Shown one piece after another: positions 8,185 through 18,900 of a stretch of DNA of 64,000 bases. The position numbers and the translations under genes were made by a program. The first letter of the stretch is position 1, and the number at the start of each line of letters is the position of its first letter. Origin of the DNA: JABMPR01 sp964508765 (GTDB taxonomy: Bacteria; Fidelibacterota; UBA8477; JABMPR01); contig CAZDVD010000007.1 of NCBI GenBank assembly GCA_964508765.1, forward strand, positions 49,172 through 113,171. Reading direction: 5' to 3'. The notes under the pieces were generated by a model. That model saw only the letters and a list, made by a program, of their open reading frames with translations, searched no databases and was not told where the DNA came from.

Positions 8185-9345
8185 ATGAAAAGTTTAATTG
8201 TTGTTTTCCTGGTAACATGCTCACTTTATGGAAAGATAGAAATAATTGAGTTGTCAGAAGAATTAAGTGAAAGCGTTATTAACAAGCGGTGGACAAGCAT
8301 GGCGAGTGGCGGTTTATACCTAGACAGCTTGTCGTTATACATTTCAGATAAAAATATGATTTACATTCAATCACGAGACAGGCATAGCGGGGTTAAAGTT
8401 TTAAATGTTTCAATGAATGGATCCGAAGCATTTAAAGTGATCAGAATATTGCCGACGAGGAAAAGTTTTTATTTGACTCTCTTCATGGGCAACGGAAGGC
8501 TTTATCTCTCCCATGTAGCAAGGGACGGTCTAACCACAAAGCGGGTGATTGAAAAACATGGTTATGCAGGAAAAATGACCTGGTTTAATGAGCGAGTTTA
8601 TGTTGGTGGATTGTATTGGCCGGAATATGCTCGATACTTAGATAAATTTAAAGCTCAAAGGGGAAACAAAATTTCAGAAATGAATCGTCGAAATTACGAG
8701 GAGTTATTTCAAACAAAAAGGGGCTTTACGCTAACAGTATATGACAATGCTCTAACGGGGGTTGATTCTGTTAACGAGCTCTCCAGGACAGGCGAGGATG
8801 CACACGGATTTATGTTATTGTATGTGCCGCAACCATACGACATAACCACTAAAGGTGACATCTTTCTCATAGATAATGAAAAAGGCTATGTTGTAGAGAA
8901 GTATCGCACAAATCAAGGAGTGGTCTCTGAATTCAAAATTGAAAACCAAAATTATATAGTGTTGCCTGAAATACTCACGAATACTAGCGCGAAGCAATTG
9001 AAGGTATCTGATAAAGGCTATTCTGTCGCTTATGGGTTATATGAGAAAAATGATTTTATTTTGAGCTGCTTTTATCAGTCTTCTCCTCCGCCGAGCATGC
9101 CAGAACCACCTTTCTATTATGATGTAAGCACAAAAACGGGCGCGCTTGTCAAAACCGGGGTGCTTCCTTATCCTATCGTAGGCGAAGACAAAAAAGAAAA
9201 AGTGTTCTTTTACAAAAAGATAGAAGGCGGTTGGTTTGGGAGCGATAGGGTTTTTCTTATCGGGATGACTATATCAGATATCATTGACGGGAAAGCCACA
9301 ACAGCCAACATAGATGCCGCAGTGATTAAATACATCAGTGGTTAA
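8185..9345 (+). CDS. Secreted protein, probable six-bladed beta-propeller (BF3164-like)
   Basis: A 386-residue protein with a short signal peptide (MKSLIVVFLVTCSLYG). The mature part is a string of beta-strand segments of propeller type (NMIYIQSRDRHSGVKVLNV, GRLYLSHVARDG, ERVYVGGLYWPEY, GDIFLIDNEKGYVVEKY, KEKVFFYKK). It resembles the Bacteroidota six-bladed propeller proteins found next to small secreted peptides, but similarity by eye is weak and no catalytic motif is evident. The base composition looks more AT-rich than the flanking genes, which suggests the cassette was acquired. The MauE-like gene follows 13 bases after the stop. By position it may bind or process the small peptide. Confidence 0.5.
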   Translation: MKSLIVVFLVTCSLYGKIEIIELSEELSESVINKRWTSMASGGLYLDSLSLYISDKNMIYIQSRDRHSGVKVLNVSMNGSEAFKVIRILPTRKSFYLTLFMGNGRLYLSHVARDGLTTKRVIEKHGYAGKMTWFNERVYVGGLYWPEYARYLDKFKAQRGNKISEMNRRNYEELFQTKRGFTLTVYDNALTGVDSVNELSRTGEDAHGFMLLYVPQPYDITTKGDIFLIDNEKGYVVEKYRTNQGVVSEFKIENQNYIVLPEILTNTSAKQLKVSDKGYSVAYGLYEKNDFILSCFYQSSPPPSMPEPPFYYDVSTKTGALVKTGVLPYPIVGEDKKEKVFFYKKIEGGWFGSDRVFLIGMTISDIIDGKATTANIDAAVIKYISG

Positions 9346-9358
9346 GGGGAAACGAGAA

Positions 9359-9805
9359 ATGTTGTCCTTAACGCTCAAGCATAGAGTAGTCTGGATATTA
9401 CGCTTGTCAATTTCTGTTATCTTTCTGTTGCTAGGGACTGTTAAAACCGTTGTTCTTCTTAAATTCGGTTTAGAGCCCTATAGAGAAATTGTTTTTGCTG
9501 CTGGTTTGCCTGGAATAGTTAAATATTATGGATTGGTTGCAGTTCTGGTCGAGTTTTATTTGGCCGTCGGTCTCTGGACAAGTAGACATTATTATTCGGC
9601 GATCATTCTGACGTTGATAATGACTGTTGCAGGATCAATAATTAATATCGCCTTGCTTATTTTTAAAATTAACTCTGAATGTGGCTGTGGATTATTGGGA
9701 GACAATGAAGGCTGGCTGCTTGTGCAAAAGGGTGTCATTGCTATAGCCCTGGTTTTCCTGTACAAAAAGAAGTCAATCTTCTTTAAGCGGCCAATGCACT
9801 TATAA
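9359..9805 (+). CDS. MauE/DoxX-family redox-associated membrane protein
   Basis: A 148-residue integral membrane protein with four hydrophobic segments (about residues 13-32, 50-68, 74-98 and 118-136). A Cys-x-Cys motif sits in a loop before the last helix (INSECGCGLLGDNEGW), which corresponds to the CGCFG motif usual in MauE/DoxX-like proteins. MauE is required for making the disulfide-rich light subunit of methylamine dehydrogenase. Relatives are thought to pass electrons or thiol equivalents across the membrane to periplasmic partners. The ATG at 9359 was chosen because AAGGGGA lies eight bases upstream; a GTG at 9338 overlaps the preceding gene. Its likely partner here is the Cys peptide two genes upstream. 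Confidence 0.75.
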   Translation: MLSLTLKHRVVWILRLSISVIFLLLGTVKTVVLLKFGLEPYREIVFAAGLPGIVKYYGLVAVLVEFYLAVGLWTSRHYYSAIILTLIMTVAGSIINIALLIFKINSECGCGLLGDNEGWLLVQKGVIAIALVFLYKKKSIFFKRPMHL

Positions 9806-9952
9806 ACAGTTAATATTCACATAATAACATGCGGTATTATAGTGTTTCGTTCGATGCCTGGGTTAGCCGGCAACAGGAAAAGCTGCTGACAAGCGGCCGA
9901 AAGAGTACCTGGGTGGGACAGTGATGAATCAAGCCCTAATGATATGAACCTT

Positions 9953-12922
9953 CTAATCCAGGGTGATCAGCTTTTCGAATAGTTTTTCATTCTGTTTTAA
10001 TTTGTCTTCATTACCGTACACACATATTGGACTATTTCCTAAAATATCGGATACCATTCTCTCATAAGACTTCACATCTTCAAGAGATGTAGATAAAACT
10101 GCGGCTCTTTCAGCCTGTAGCTTCTCATGCGTTAATTTAGTGAAGTAACGAGCCACAGCAGTATTGCCTCGTTGTGATGGAGTTTGGGGTCGATCCATGC
10201 CAGAAATGGTTCCAATGATAAAACGTGTCATTTCATTTTGGTCCACATCAAGTGTCTCTAAAAAGCCAGGTGTATTGGCATAGTTCTCCAGCGTGCTGGA
10301 CAGATTCGGATCACGATATGATCCAAAGTACACTTGACCCGTCGGAGAGAAACGCGCAAAACCGCCATAGGCTCCACCAATTACGCGAACCTGATTCTTG
10401 AGCCATTCCCGGGATATGATTTGGTTGAGGACACGAATCTTACCGTCCCACTCATAACCAAGATCAGTGAAGTCTGCTCCCTGAAGAACATAATTAACCT
10501 TTGAGGCTGCCATGAGACCTTCGTTTCTGACTGCTGACTCAAGCTTCCACTCCTGAAATTCAAGCTTTTGTTTTCCAAGACCTTTCGAGAAACCCTTGAG
10601 CTCTTTTCTGAAAACACTCATTGCATCATCAGAACATGTAGTGGAGGCGATCAGATTCTTTTTATTGAAGAGTAAATAAGAAACATTCTTCAACTCCTTT
10701 ATTACATCCCCATGCTTACTTTCGAAATTCTCTACCAGGTCACTGATGAACCAATAGTATTCCAGACCACCAGTGAGCTCATTAAGCATGCCTGCCTTGG
10801 TCGTGTATGAAAAAAGGCGCGTCCTGGCATAGCCCAGACCATCCCGTTTCACGTTGGCAGATAAGCGCGAATGATGTCGCGTCAACACGTCTTCAATGCG
10901 CTCGATATCATCAAGTTGAGAATGCCTCAGAATCTCCTCTGAAAAATCAAAAACCTTGGACTGATCTGAGGAGATGGCTTTCGTGGATAGAACAAACTTT
11001 GGGATCAGCTTATCATCATCACGGTTTTCAAGATAGCTTGATAAATACGTGCTAAACCCACCAAGGTGTGTATCCAGGGCATTGTCAAGCTCACCAAAGG
11101 TATAGTTTTCAGTGCTTATAGAACCCAGCAAGGTGGCCAGGAGAGAAGCGTACGGAAGTTGCTCCTCAGTCAAAACACGAAGATCAAAAAATAATCTGAT
11201 GTAACTGATATCATTGGTGAAGGTATCATAATGCAAATAGGGTATACGTGAAACGCGTGATTCATCTGCCACAAACCAGTCAGCATCTGGATTAATATCT
11301 TCGAGATCCAGGAGGGGGATGGTTGCCAGGGCTTCAGGTGTGTCCTCTGATTTTTGATATTTTACCAGCATGGCGGTATGCTCAACCAGTTGGGTTACTT
11401 CATCAGTCGAAAGGCTTGCTTTATAAGCCGCCAACTCTGCATTGGTACGACTATCATTTTCGCCCTCAAGACCAGGTTGAGGATTTAAAGTGAAGAGCTG
11501 GGCATGGGGGTTGTTGACTATTTGCTGGGTAATAAGGTTTTCTAGATAACCTGCTGGAAGCGCTGCTTTGAATGCTGCAAGTGGCTTTTCGTATTCCAGG
11601 CCACTAAAGGGTTCGTCAGCCCAGAACCAGCTGGTCAGAGCTTTGCGGTTGTAGTAAAGCCCTTTTTGGGGCGTGTTTCCTTCACGGAGATTGAATTCCA
11701 TACGGTTCAAAATTCCAGTCACTGCCTCTTTATCAAGTCCGTCCCTGGCTACTTTCTCCAGGGTTTCGAAAACGATCTGTTTGAATTTTTCTGCTTCATC
11801 AGGGTTGGCATTTTGAACCTGCACGTGCAAAACATTCTGCTTTAAATCATCCACCCAGGCCCCCACATCTTTACCGATTTCGGCTTCCTGGAGAGCCAGG
11901 CGGACTGGGGCAGATTCATTGTTGAAAAGCGCTTGCGTTAAGACCCTTAAACCCAGACTAAGCTGTTGATCTGTACTCAGACCAATGACGAAAGAAAGTG
12001 AGAGATAAGTGTTACCCTCCAGTTCAGAATCTTCTGTAGCGGAATAGACGCCACTCCCTGTTCGCATTGCTTCAAAGGCTTGCTGTAACGGAATATCAAT
12101 AACTTGATCAGATTTCGTATAGTTGGAGAGGTAATGCTCATCGATAAAGGCCAGCTCTGACTTAGTATCACCATCACCATACAGAAAAATATATGAATTG
12201 GAAGGATGATAATATTTACGGTGAAAATTTATAAAGTCGTCATAGGTCAACGTGGGGATTGAATCAGGATACCCGCCTGACGAAAACCGGTAGGGTGTAT
12301 CTGGAAAAAGCTGTTGGTCTACGAGGTAACCCAGTTCCCGGGTTGGGCTTGAAAAGGCGCCCTTCATCTCATTATATACCACACCCTTATAAGTCATGTT
12401 CGAATCGGCATGTTCAAGATCGTGGTGCCAGCCCTCCTGTTCCAGAATACGGGAATCTTCATAAATAAGGGGATTGAACACGGCATCGAGATAGATATGC
12501 ATGAGGGAGCGGAAATCTTTATCATTCATACTGGATACAGGATAGAGTGTAATATCGCTGCCCGTCATGGCGTTGAGAAACGTGTTTAGAGAACCCTTGG
12601 ACAAAATATCAAAAGGACTCTTTACAGGAAAATTTTTGGAGCCATTTAGAACAGAGTGTTCCATAATATGGGGCGTTCCAGCATCTGACTCAGTAACGGT
12701 TTTAAAGGTTATGCAGAAGGTCTTGTTCAAATCATCATTTGAAATTTTTAGCAAACGAGCACCTGAACGCTCGTGTTGAAACAACAGGCATTCTGCATCA
12801 ACTTCTTTCACGAAGCGTTTTTCAATAAGCTTAAAACCTGACATGTTGTCTCCTGTGTGTGTTTGAGCCACTAGGGAAATACCTATCAATGTTACAATGA
12901 GCAAAGTAATGATTCTGGGCAT
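9953..12922 (-). CDS. Exported M16C (PreP/Cym1-like) zinc metallopeptidase
   Basis: A 989-residue member of the presequence-protease branch of peptidase family M16. The inverted zinc motif HIMEH (residues 85-89) is present, followed by the family signature SVLNGSKNFPVKSPFD. The distal glutamate is in the usual region (YKGVVYNEMKGAFSS). These enzymes have two homologous halves that enclose a chamber and degrade unfolded peptides of tens of residues. The start was set at ATG 12922: AAGGG precedes it, and it begins a signal peptide (MPRIITLLIVTLIGISLVAQ). The family is often cytosolic or organellar, so a periplasmic form is inferred here. It lies 70 bases downstream of the giant surface-protein gene and may share its transcript. 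Confidence 0.9.
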   Translation of the reverse strand: MPRIITLLIVTLIGISLVAQTHTGDNMSGFKLIEKRFVKEVDAECLLFQHERSGARLLKISNDDLNKTFCITFKTVTESDAGTPHIMEHSVLNGSKNFPVKSPFDILSKGSLNTFLNAMTGSDITLYPVSSMNDKDFRSLMHIYLDAVFNPLIYEDSRILEQEGWHHDLEHADSNMTYKGVVYNEMKGAFSSPTRELGYLVDQQLFPDTPYRFSSGGYPDSIPTLTYDDFINFHRKYYHPSNSYIFLYGDGDTKSELAFIDEHYLSNYTKSDQVIDIPLQQAFEAMRTGSGVYSATEDSELEGNTYLSLSFVIGLSTDQQLSLGLRVLTQALFNNESAPVRLALQEAEIGKDVGAWVDDLKQNVLHVQVQNANPDEAEKFKQIVFETLEKVARDGLDKEAVTGILNRMEFNLREGNTPQKGLYYNRKALTSWFWADEPFSGLEYEKPLAAFKAALPAGYLENLITQQIVNNPHAQLFTLNPQPGLEGENDSRTNAELAAYKASLSTDEVTQLVEHTAMLVKYQKSEDTPEALATIPLLDLEDINPDADWFVADESRVSRIPYLHYDTFTNDISYIRLFFDLRVLTEEQLPYASLLATLLGSISTENYTFGELDNALDTHLGGFSTYLSSYLENRDDDKLIPKFVLSTKAISSDQSKVFDFSEEILRHSQLDDIERIEDVLTRHHSRLSANVKRDGLGYARTRLFSYTTKAGMLNELTGGLEYYWFISDLVENFESKHGDVIKELKNVSYLLFNKKNLIASTTCSDDAMSVFRKELKGFSKGLGKQKLEFQEWKLESAVRNEGLMAASKVNYVLQGADFTDLGYEWDGKIRVLNQIISREWLKNQVRVIGGAYGGFARFSPTGQVYFGSYRDPNLSSTLENYANTPGFLETLDVDQNEMTRFIIGTISGMDRPQTPSQRGNTAVARYFTKLTHEKLQAERAAVLSTSLEDVKSYERMVSDILGNSPICVYGNEDKLKQNEKLFEKLITLD

Positions 12923-12992
12923 GTTTATTCCCTTTATGTAATGTGTTGATACTTTCATGCTAGCCCCGGTATGGTGGTGATATCTTGGGTAG

Positions 12993-15900
12993 CTAATCAA
13001 CCACAACCCTGAAGCTTAAAGTCTTTTGGTCATTACCGTCAGGGTCAGAAGCCAAATCTGTCGTGAGTTCATACCTGATACCTGTGACGGGAGCCGTCTG
13101 GGATGAATTGTATTCATTAACGGTTTCGTGTTGAAAAGTGATGGTCATTCCTGTACCTGCCGCTGAGTTCTCGACGTAGGTCGTCTGGACGGGAATAGCT
13201 TCATCAATAACCACACTTTTTGCTATACCTACACCTGAGTTCCAATAATAAACGGTGTATGTCAGAGTGTCCCCCGGAGCGGAAACAGTCCCCTCCTCCC
13301 CATTCACATAAAGTATCATTTCAAGTAAAGGTTCGGGCATGGGAAGTGCGGTTCCGCTAATGCTGAAGGTATAGGGGTTATCATCTTCGTCATCTGAGGC
13401 AATACTTATCGTGGCCGTCCGTACACCCTCACCACTAGGAGTAAATTTGATGGTAAAGTCAGTGGTTCCGCCACCCGCAGAGATCGTCGCTTGTGGCACA
13501 AGGGTGAGCGTAAAATCACTGGCGTGGGCACCAGATACGAAAATATAAGGAGATCCACCTGTCAGCGTAAGGACGGCGCTTCCCGTATTTTCAATCGTAT
13601 AGCTAACCCAGCTGGATGAGTCAAGAATAGTATCCTCAAAGATCGTGCTGTCGGCAACGCTAGGTGCTACATCTTCATTGGCGATGGACACGCCATTGCC
13701 AAGAATATTTAGTTCAGGACTAGCAATACCGGTACCCTGAATGCTGAAATCAAATGGGTTTTCATCATCGTCATCATTAGCAATACTCAAACTGGCTGTT
13801 CTTAAACCAACAGCTGTGGGATTAAACGTGATCGTAAAGGCGACTGAATCACCAGGTGCCACCGATGATGCGGCGGGTTGGCTGCTAACCAGGAAATCTC
13901 CTGCATGGGTACCGCTAAGGACCACAAGTGGAGTGCCGCTTAGAGTTAACACTCCACTACCGGTATTTTTCAGATAGAAAGTGTTTTCTTGTGTGGCAGC
14001 CAGAATATCCTTACTGTCGAAGTCAGTATTATCAGTACTGATTGGAGCATTATCTCCATCGGCAATGGACTCACCATTTCCAAAGACAGATATTTCTGGA
14101 GTCGCCAGACCAAGACCCTGAATCGTAAAGGAGTATGGATCTTCATCAAGATCGTTGTTGGCGATTGACACAATCGCTTGTCTTAGACCATCCCCATTAG
14201 GATCAAAAGTGATAGTAAAAGAGGTAGAGTTGTTTGTAGCAATGGGCGTAGCCGGTACGCTTGTAACGGCAAAGTCAGCAGCATTGTCGCCTGTGATACT
14301 CACATAGGTTGATGGGTTCGACAGAACCAGGTCAGCATTACCCGTGTTGAGGATACTGAAAATCTGAGCCTGACTACCCGTTAGAATATCTTCTGACCCA
14401 AAATCAGTAAAATCAGTCGCAGCAGGAGTATTGTCTCCAGTGACGATCACATTGTCATTACCTTTAACCTCAATCTCTGAAGCAAGCCCGTTACCCCGAA
14501 TATCGAAGGTAAATGGATTTTCATCAGAATCCGTGTTGTAAATTGTGACGGTTGCCGCTTTCAATCCTTCAGTATCTGGAATAAAACAGATTTCAAAACT
14601 GGTGCTGTCATTTGAAGGCACGGTTTCTGAGGGCTCCGTTAAGACATAAAAATCACTGGCATTGGTTCCCGAGAGAGACACCTTTGGGGTGCCATTCAAG
14701 GTCAATGTAGCGCCATTGCCATTATATATCTTGAAGGAATGGATGACTGAGTCGACCTGGGCATCCGTTGAACCAAAATCAGTAAAATCAGAAGCAGATG
14801 GTGTGTTATCACCATCAACAATAAGAACGCCATTCCCTCGAATACTTATTTCAGGCTCAGCTTGTTGATACACACCGACATCAATGCTGGAGGTAAAAAT
14901 GTTTGAGCTAATCACCAAGGCATCTGATTCACCAGTAGAGGAGTTAATATCACTGTCTATAAAATCATCAGCACCAGCATCCTGGGTTGTAAAGACATAA
15001 CCTGCAGCCAGTCCTGTGAAATAAAGCCGATAGGTTTGAGGCGTGAGTCCTGTGAAGGAGAAATACCCCGCAGCGTCAGTGGTTGTGGTTGCCACACTGG
15101 CACCACCATCGATCTTGATCTCAACATCAATTCCAGGAACACCGCTTTCACCAACGTCTTGTAGACCATCTTCATCAGAATCAAGCCAGACAAAATCTCC
15201 AATACCAGTGGCTATAAATCCAGCATCTCTAGTATTGTCTGTGGCGCTAATGCCCAGAGAAAAGGTAGCTGTTTTGCCACTGTTGGCAGGATCAGCATCA
15301 CTATCAAGGGCATTATCTCCACCTTGATCCATTTGAGTAAGCGAAAAACCTGTGGGTGGATTTGTAAAGGTGAGGTAATAGTCACCTGAAGCAAGACCCT
15401 CGAAGGCATAGGACCCATCAGACCCACTCAAAACAGAACCGATTGAATTGTCTCCAGAGTCAAACAGAGAAACAGTAATACCAGCCATGGCATCCTCGCC
15501 GGCATCCTGGACTCCATCACCATCGTTATCCAGCCAGACCATATTGCCAATAACACCGTCTGATGGACTGGTGCCATTACCCTGAATATCGAAAACATAG
15601 GGGTTTTCGTCTGGATCGTTATTGGCGATAGAAATCGTGGCCGTTCGGACACCAATACTGGAAGGATCAAATTGAATAACAAACGGTGCACTATTTCCCG
15701 TGGCTATTGAAGATACAGGGGCCGATGTTACTGAAAAATCTGCTGCGTGCACACCAGAAAAGGATATGCTGTCAATGGTAACTCGCAGGTCGGTATTACC
15801 GCTATTGTTAATAGTATAGGTCACAAACTGCAATCCTGTGGTGATATCCACATCGCCAAAGTTAGTGCTGTCAGATACACCCGGAGAGGCGTCGCCGTTG

Positions 15901-18900
15901 GTGATGGTTACACCATTGCCAGAAACACTCATTTCCGGCGTCGTGACCCCGATCCCCTGAATAGCAAAGGTGTAGGGGTCTCTGCCTGCGGTCTGGTCGC
16001 TGTTGCCAATACTGACGATAGCTTTACGAGCTCCTGTTCCAAAGGGATTAAACTCAACAGTGAAGGCTACCGAACTATAGGGGGCCACTAGTGTAGCCGG
16101 GTTGGCGATAACAGTAAAATCACCTGGGTGATCTTCTAGTGGAGTAGCTAGTGGATCACTTGTAATTAAGATTGTGGGGTTGTGGCCAAGTACCAAATCA
16201 TCACTACCCGTATTATACACCACAAATTCTTGGGTGGCAGTAAGGCCACCGATAACTTCAACATTACCGAAATCAGTACCATCAGCACTTGATGGCGAAG
16301 GGTCTCCATCGGAAATCACTTGCATATTTCCCTTAACACTCATCTCAGATTGAGAGGTTGGATCATATATACCCGTTCCCTCGATGGTAAATGTATAGGG
16401 ATTTTCATCAGCATCATTGTTTTGGATGGTCAACGTGGCCGTGCGGATTCCCAGAGCAAAGGGTGTAAAGGTGACCTCAAAACTGGTTGTCGCACTATCA
16501 ATAGCAATAGAATTAGATGGTATCGAAGTAATGGTGAATTCAGAGGCATTTGTGCCTGAAAAGTCGACATAAGGAGGTGGTCCCGTCAAACTCAAGGCAG
16601 CATAGCCAATATTTCGAATAACAAAAGTAGCCGTGGCTGGCACGCCTGAAATTTCAGCTGTCCCCATATCCGTAAAGTCGCCACTCATGGGGAAAATGTC
16701 CCCGGATTCAATGACCAGGTTATTTCCCAAAACCTCAATTTCTTCATCGAGGGTTGAGGTGCCAACACCTTGAACAGCAAAACTAAAGGGGCTCTCGTCA
16801 GTATCATCACTGGCAATAAGCACGATGGCCTGTCTTACCCCAGTAGTTGTTGGGTCAAAAGAAACCTGAAAAGTGACCGATCCAGCTGGTGTTACTGTCG
16901 AGCTCCCAGGCTGCTGTGAAACAACAAAGTCACCAGCGTTGGCGCCGGATATCTGGACGATGGGCAAACCAGTTAGAGACAGGGCGCCAGAACCGACATT
17001 CCAAATGGTGAATGAATGGGCGAGAGGTGCAGCAAAAATATCTCTATTCCCAAAGTCTGTCAGATCGCTGGTCGAAGGCGAATCGTTACCATCGGCTATA
17101 TTGTTCAAATTTCCCTGCAAGACAATTTCAGGCACAGACGTTCCTGTTCCCTGGACATCAAAAGTGAAGGGGTTCTCGTCTGGATCACTATTTGAAATTG
17201 AAATCGTGGCAACTCGCAATCCAACAGCAGTCGGGTCAAATTGAACCGTAAACGTGGTAGAGCCACTTGAAGCTACTGGTGTTGCTGGAGCCGAAGTGAT
17301 GGAGAAATCACCAGGGTTGGTGCCGCCAATAATAACTAGGGGTCCTCCCGTTAAGTTGAGAGTTGCTGCCCCTGTGTTCTGTATGGTGAACACAGTACTG
17401 TTAGTGCCCGTATCAATATCATAACTGCCAAAGTCTGTATCATCTGAAGCAGATGGCGTGTTGTCACCAGAGACGATGTTTTGTCCGTTGCCCTGAATTG
17501 CAATTTCGGGCGCAATTCCGGTTCCCTGAATATCAAAATCATAGGGGTTCTCACCGGGGTCATTGCTTGATATGGAGACAATGGCTGACCGGAGTCCGTT
17601 GTCGCTTGGATCAAAAGTGATCGTAAAGGTTGTGGGGCTACCGGAGGAAATTGTTGTGGCCGGTGCCGAGGTAACGATAAAATCTGAAGCATGTGTTCCA
17701 GAAATTTCAACAATGGGCGAGCCGTTTAAGGTCAGAACTGCTGCACCAGAAGTGTTTGCAACGGTGAAGGTTACCGTCACATCGCCACTAGCAGCGGACA
17801 CTGAGCCAAAATCTGTAGAGTCAGATGTACTTGGAGATGTATCACCATCCACAATTTCAGTACTATTGCCTGAAACACTGATATCAGGTGTGGCAGTTTG
17901 AGTCATACCAGCATCAATAGAAGTATTAAAGGTGTTGGTGCTTACTGTGAATTGATCAGAGATTCCAGTTGTTGCGTTCACATCACTGTCAACATCATCA
18001 TTGGCGCCGGAGTTTTGGGAGACAAACTGATAACCTCCGGGCAGGTTGCTAACTATGATTCTGTAGTTAGCAGGAGAAACAAACTTGAAGCAATATTTAC
18101 CATAAGCATCTGATGTGGTTGCATCAATCACGTTGCTGGTATTGGCGGCATCAACGAGTTGGACCGTGACACCAGGAACTCCAGGCTCCCCATAATCCTG
18201 ATCACCATTGTTGTTGAGATCGTCCCAAATAAAATCACCTACTCCTGTTGACTTATAACCGGCGTCCTGGCCTTCTTCAATGAGACCAACACCAACAAAG
18301 AAATTTGCAGTCTTGCCAGTGGTAGGATCTGGATCACTGTCATTTACATCATCTCCGCCCTGATTTTGGAGTGTGAGTGTACAACCTGCCGGGGCATTGG
18401 TGAAATGGAGATAGTATTCAGAAGGCTCTAAACTGGTAAAGGAGTATGCTCCATTTTGGTCTGTGACCGTAGAGGCAATTAAGGAATTATCAATACCGTA
18501 CAAATCAATTGTAATACCGGGTGCGCCAGGCTCATTTGCATCCTGAATTCCATCTGCATCGCTATCAACCCAGACAAAGTCACCGATACTACCCGTGGAA
18601 GGAAGGGGCGCCGGAACCAAAGGACAAGATGCACCGTCAGATTTGTTTAAGTCAGCTTCACCCTGACCTACATAGATACTTAATCCAGAAGGGTCAATCT
18701 TGTACATTTTTCCGCTTTGACTATTGGTAGTAAACAGATAACCATCGCTTGCGGTCCACGCAGCGCCATAGTAGGCGCTATTAATATTATTGATGAAATC
18801 GTCACTTAACCTTCCAGTAATGGGAGTGACGGTTACGGCGTTGGTGTTCGGGTTATACTGATAAAGGTCGGCATTTTGTATCCCGTAAAAATTTCCATCT

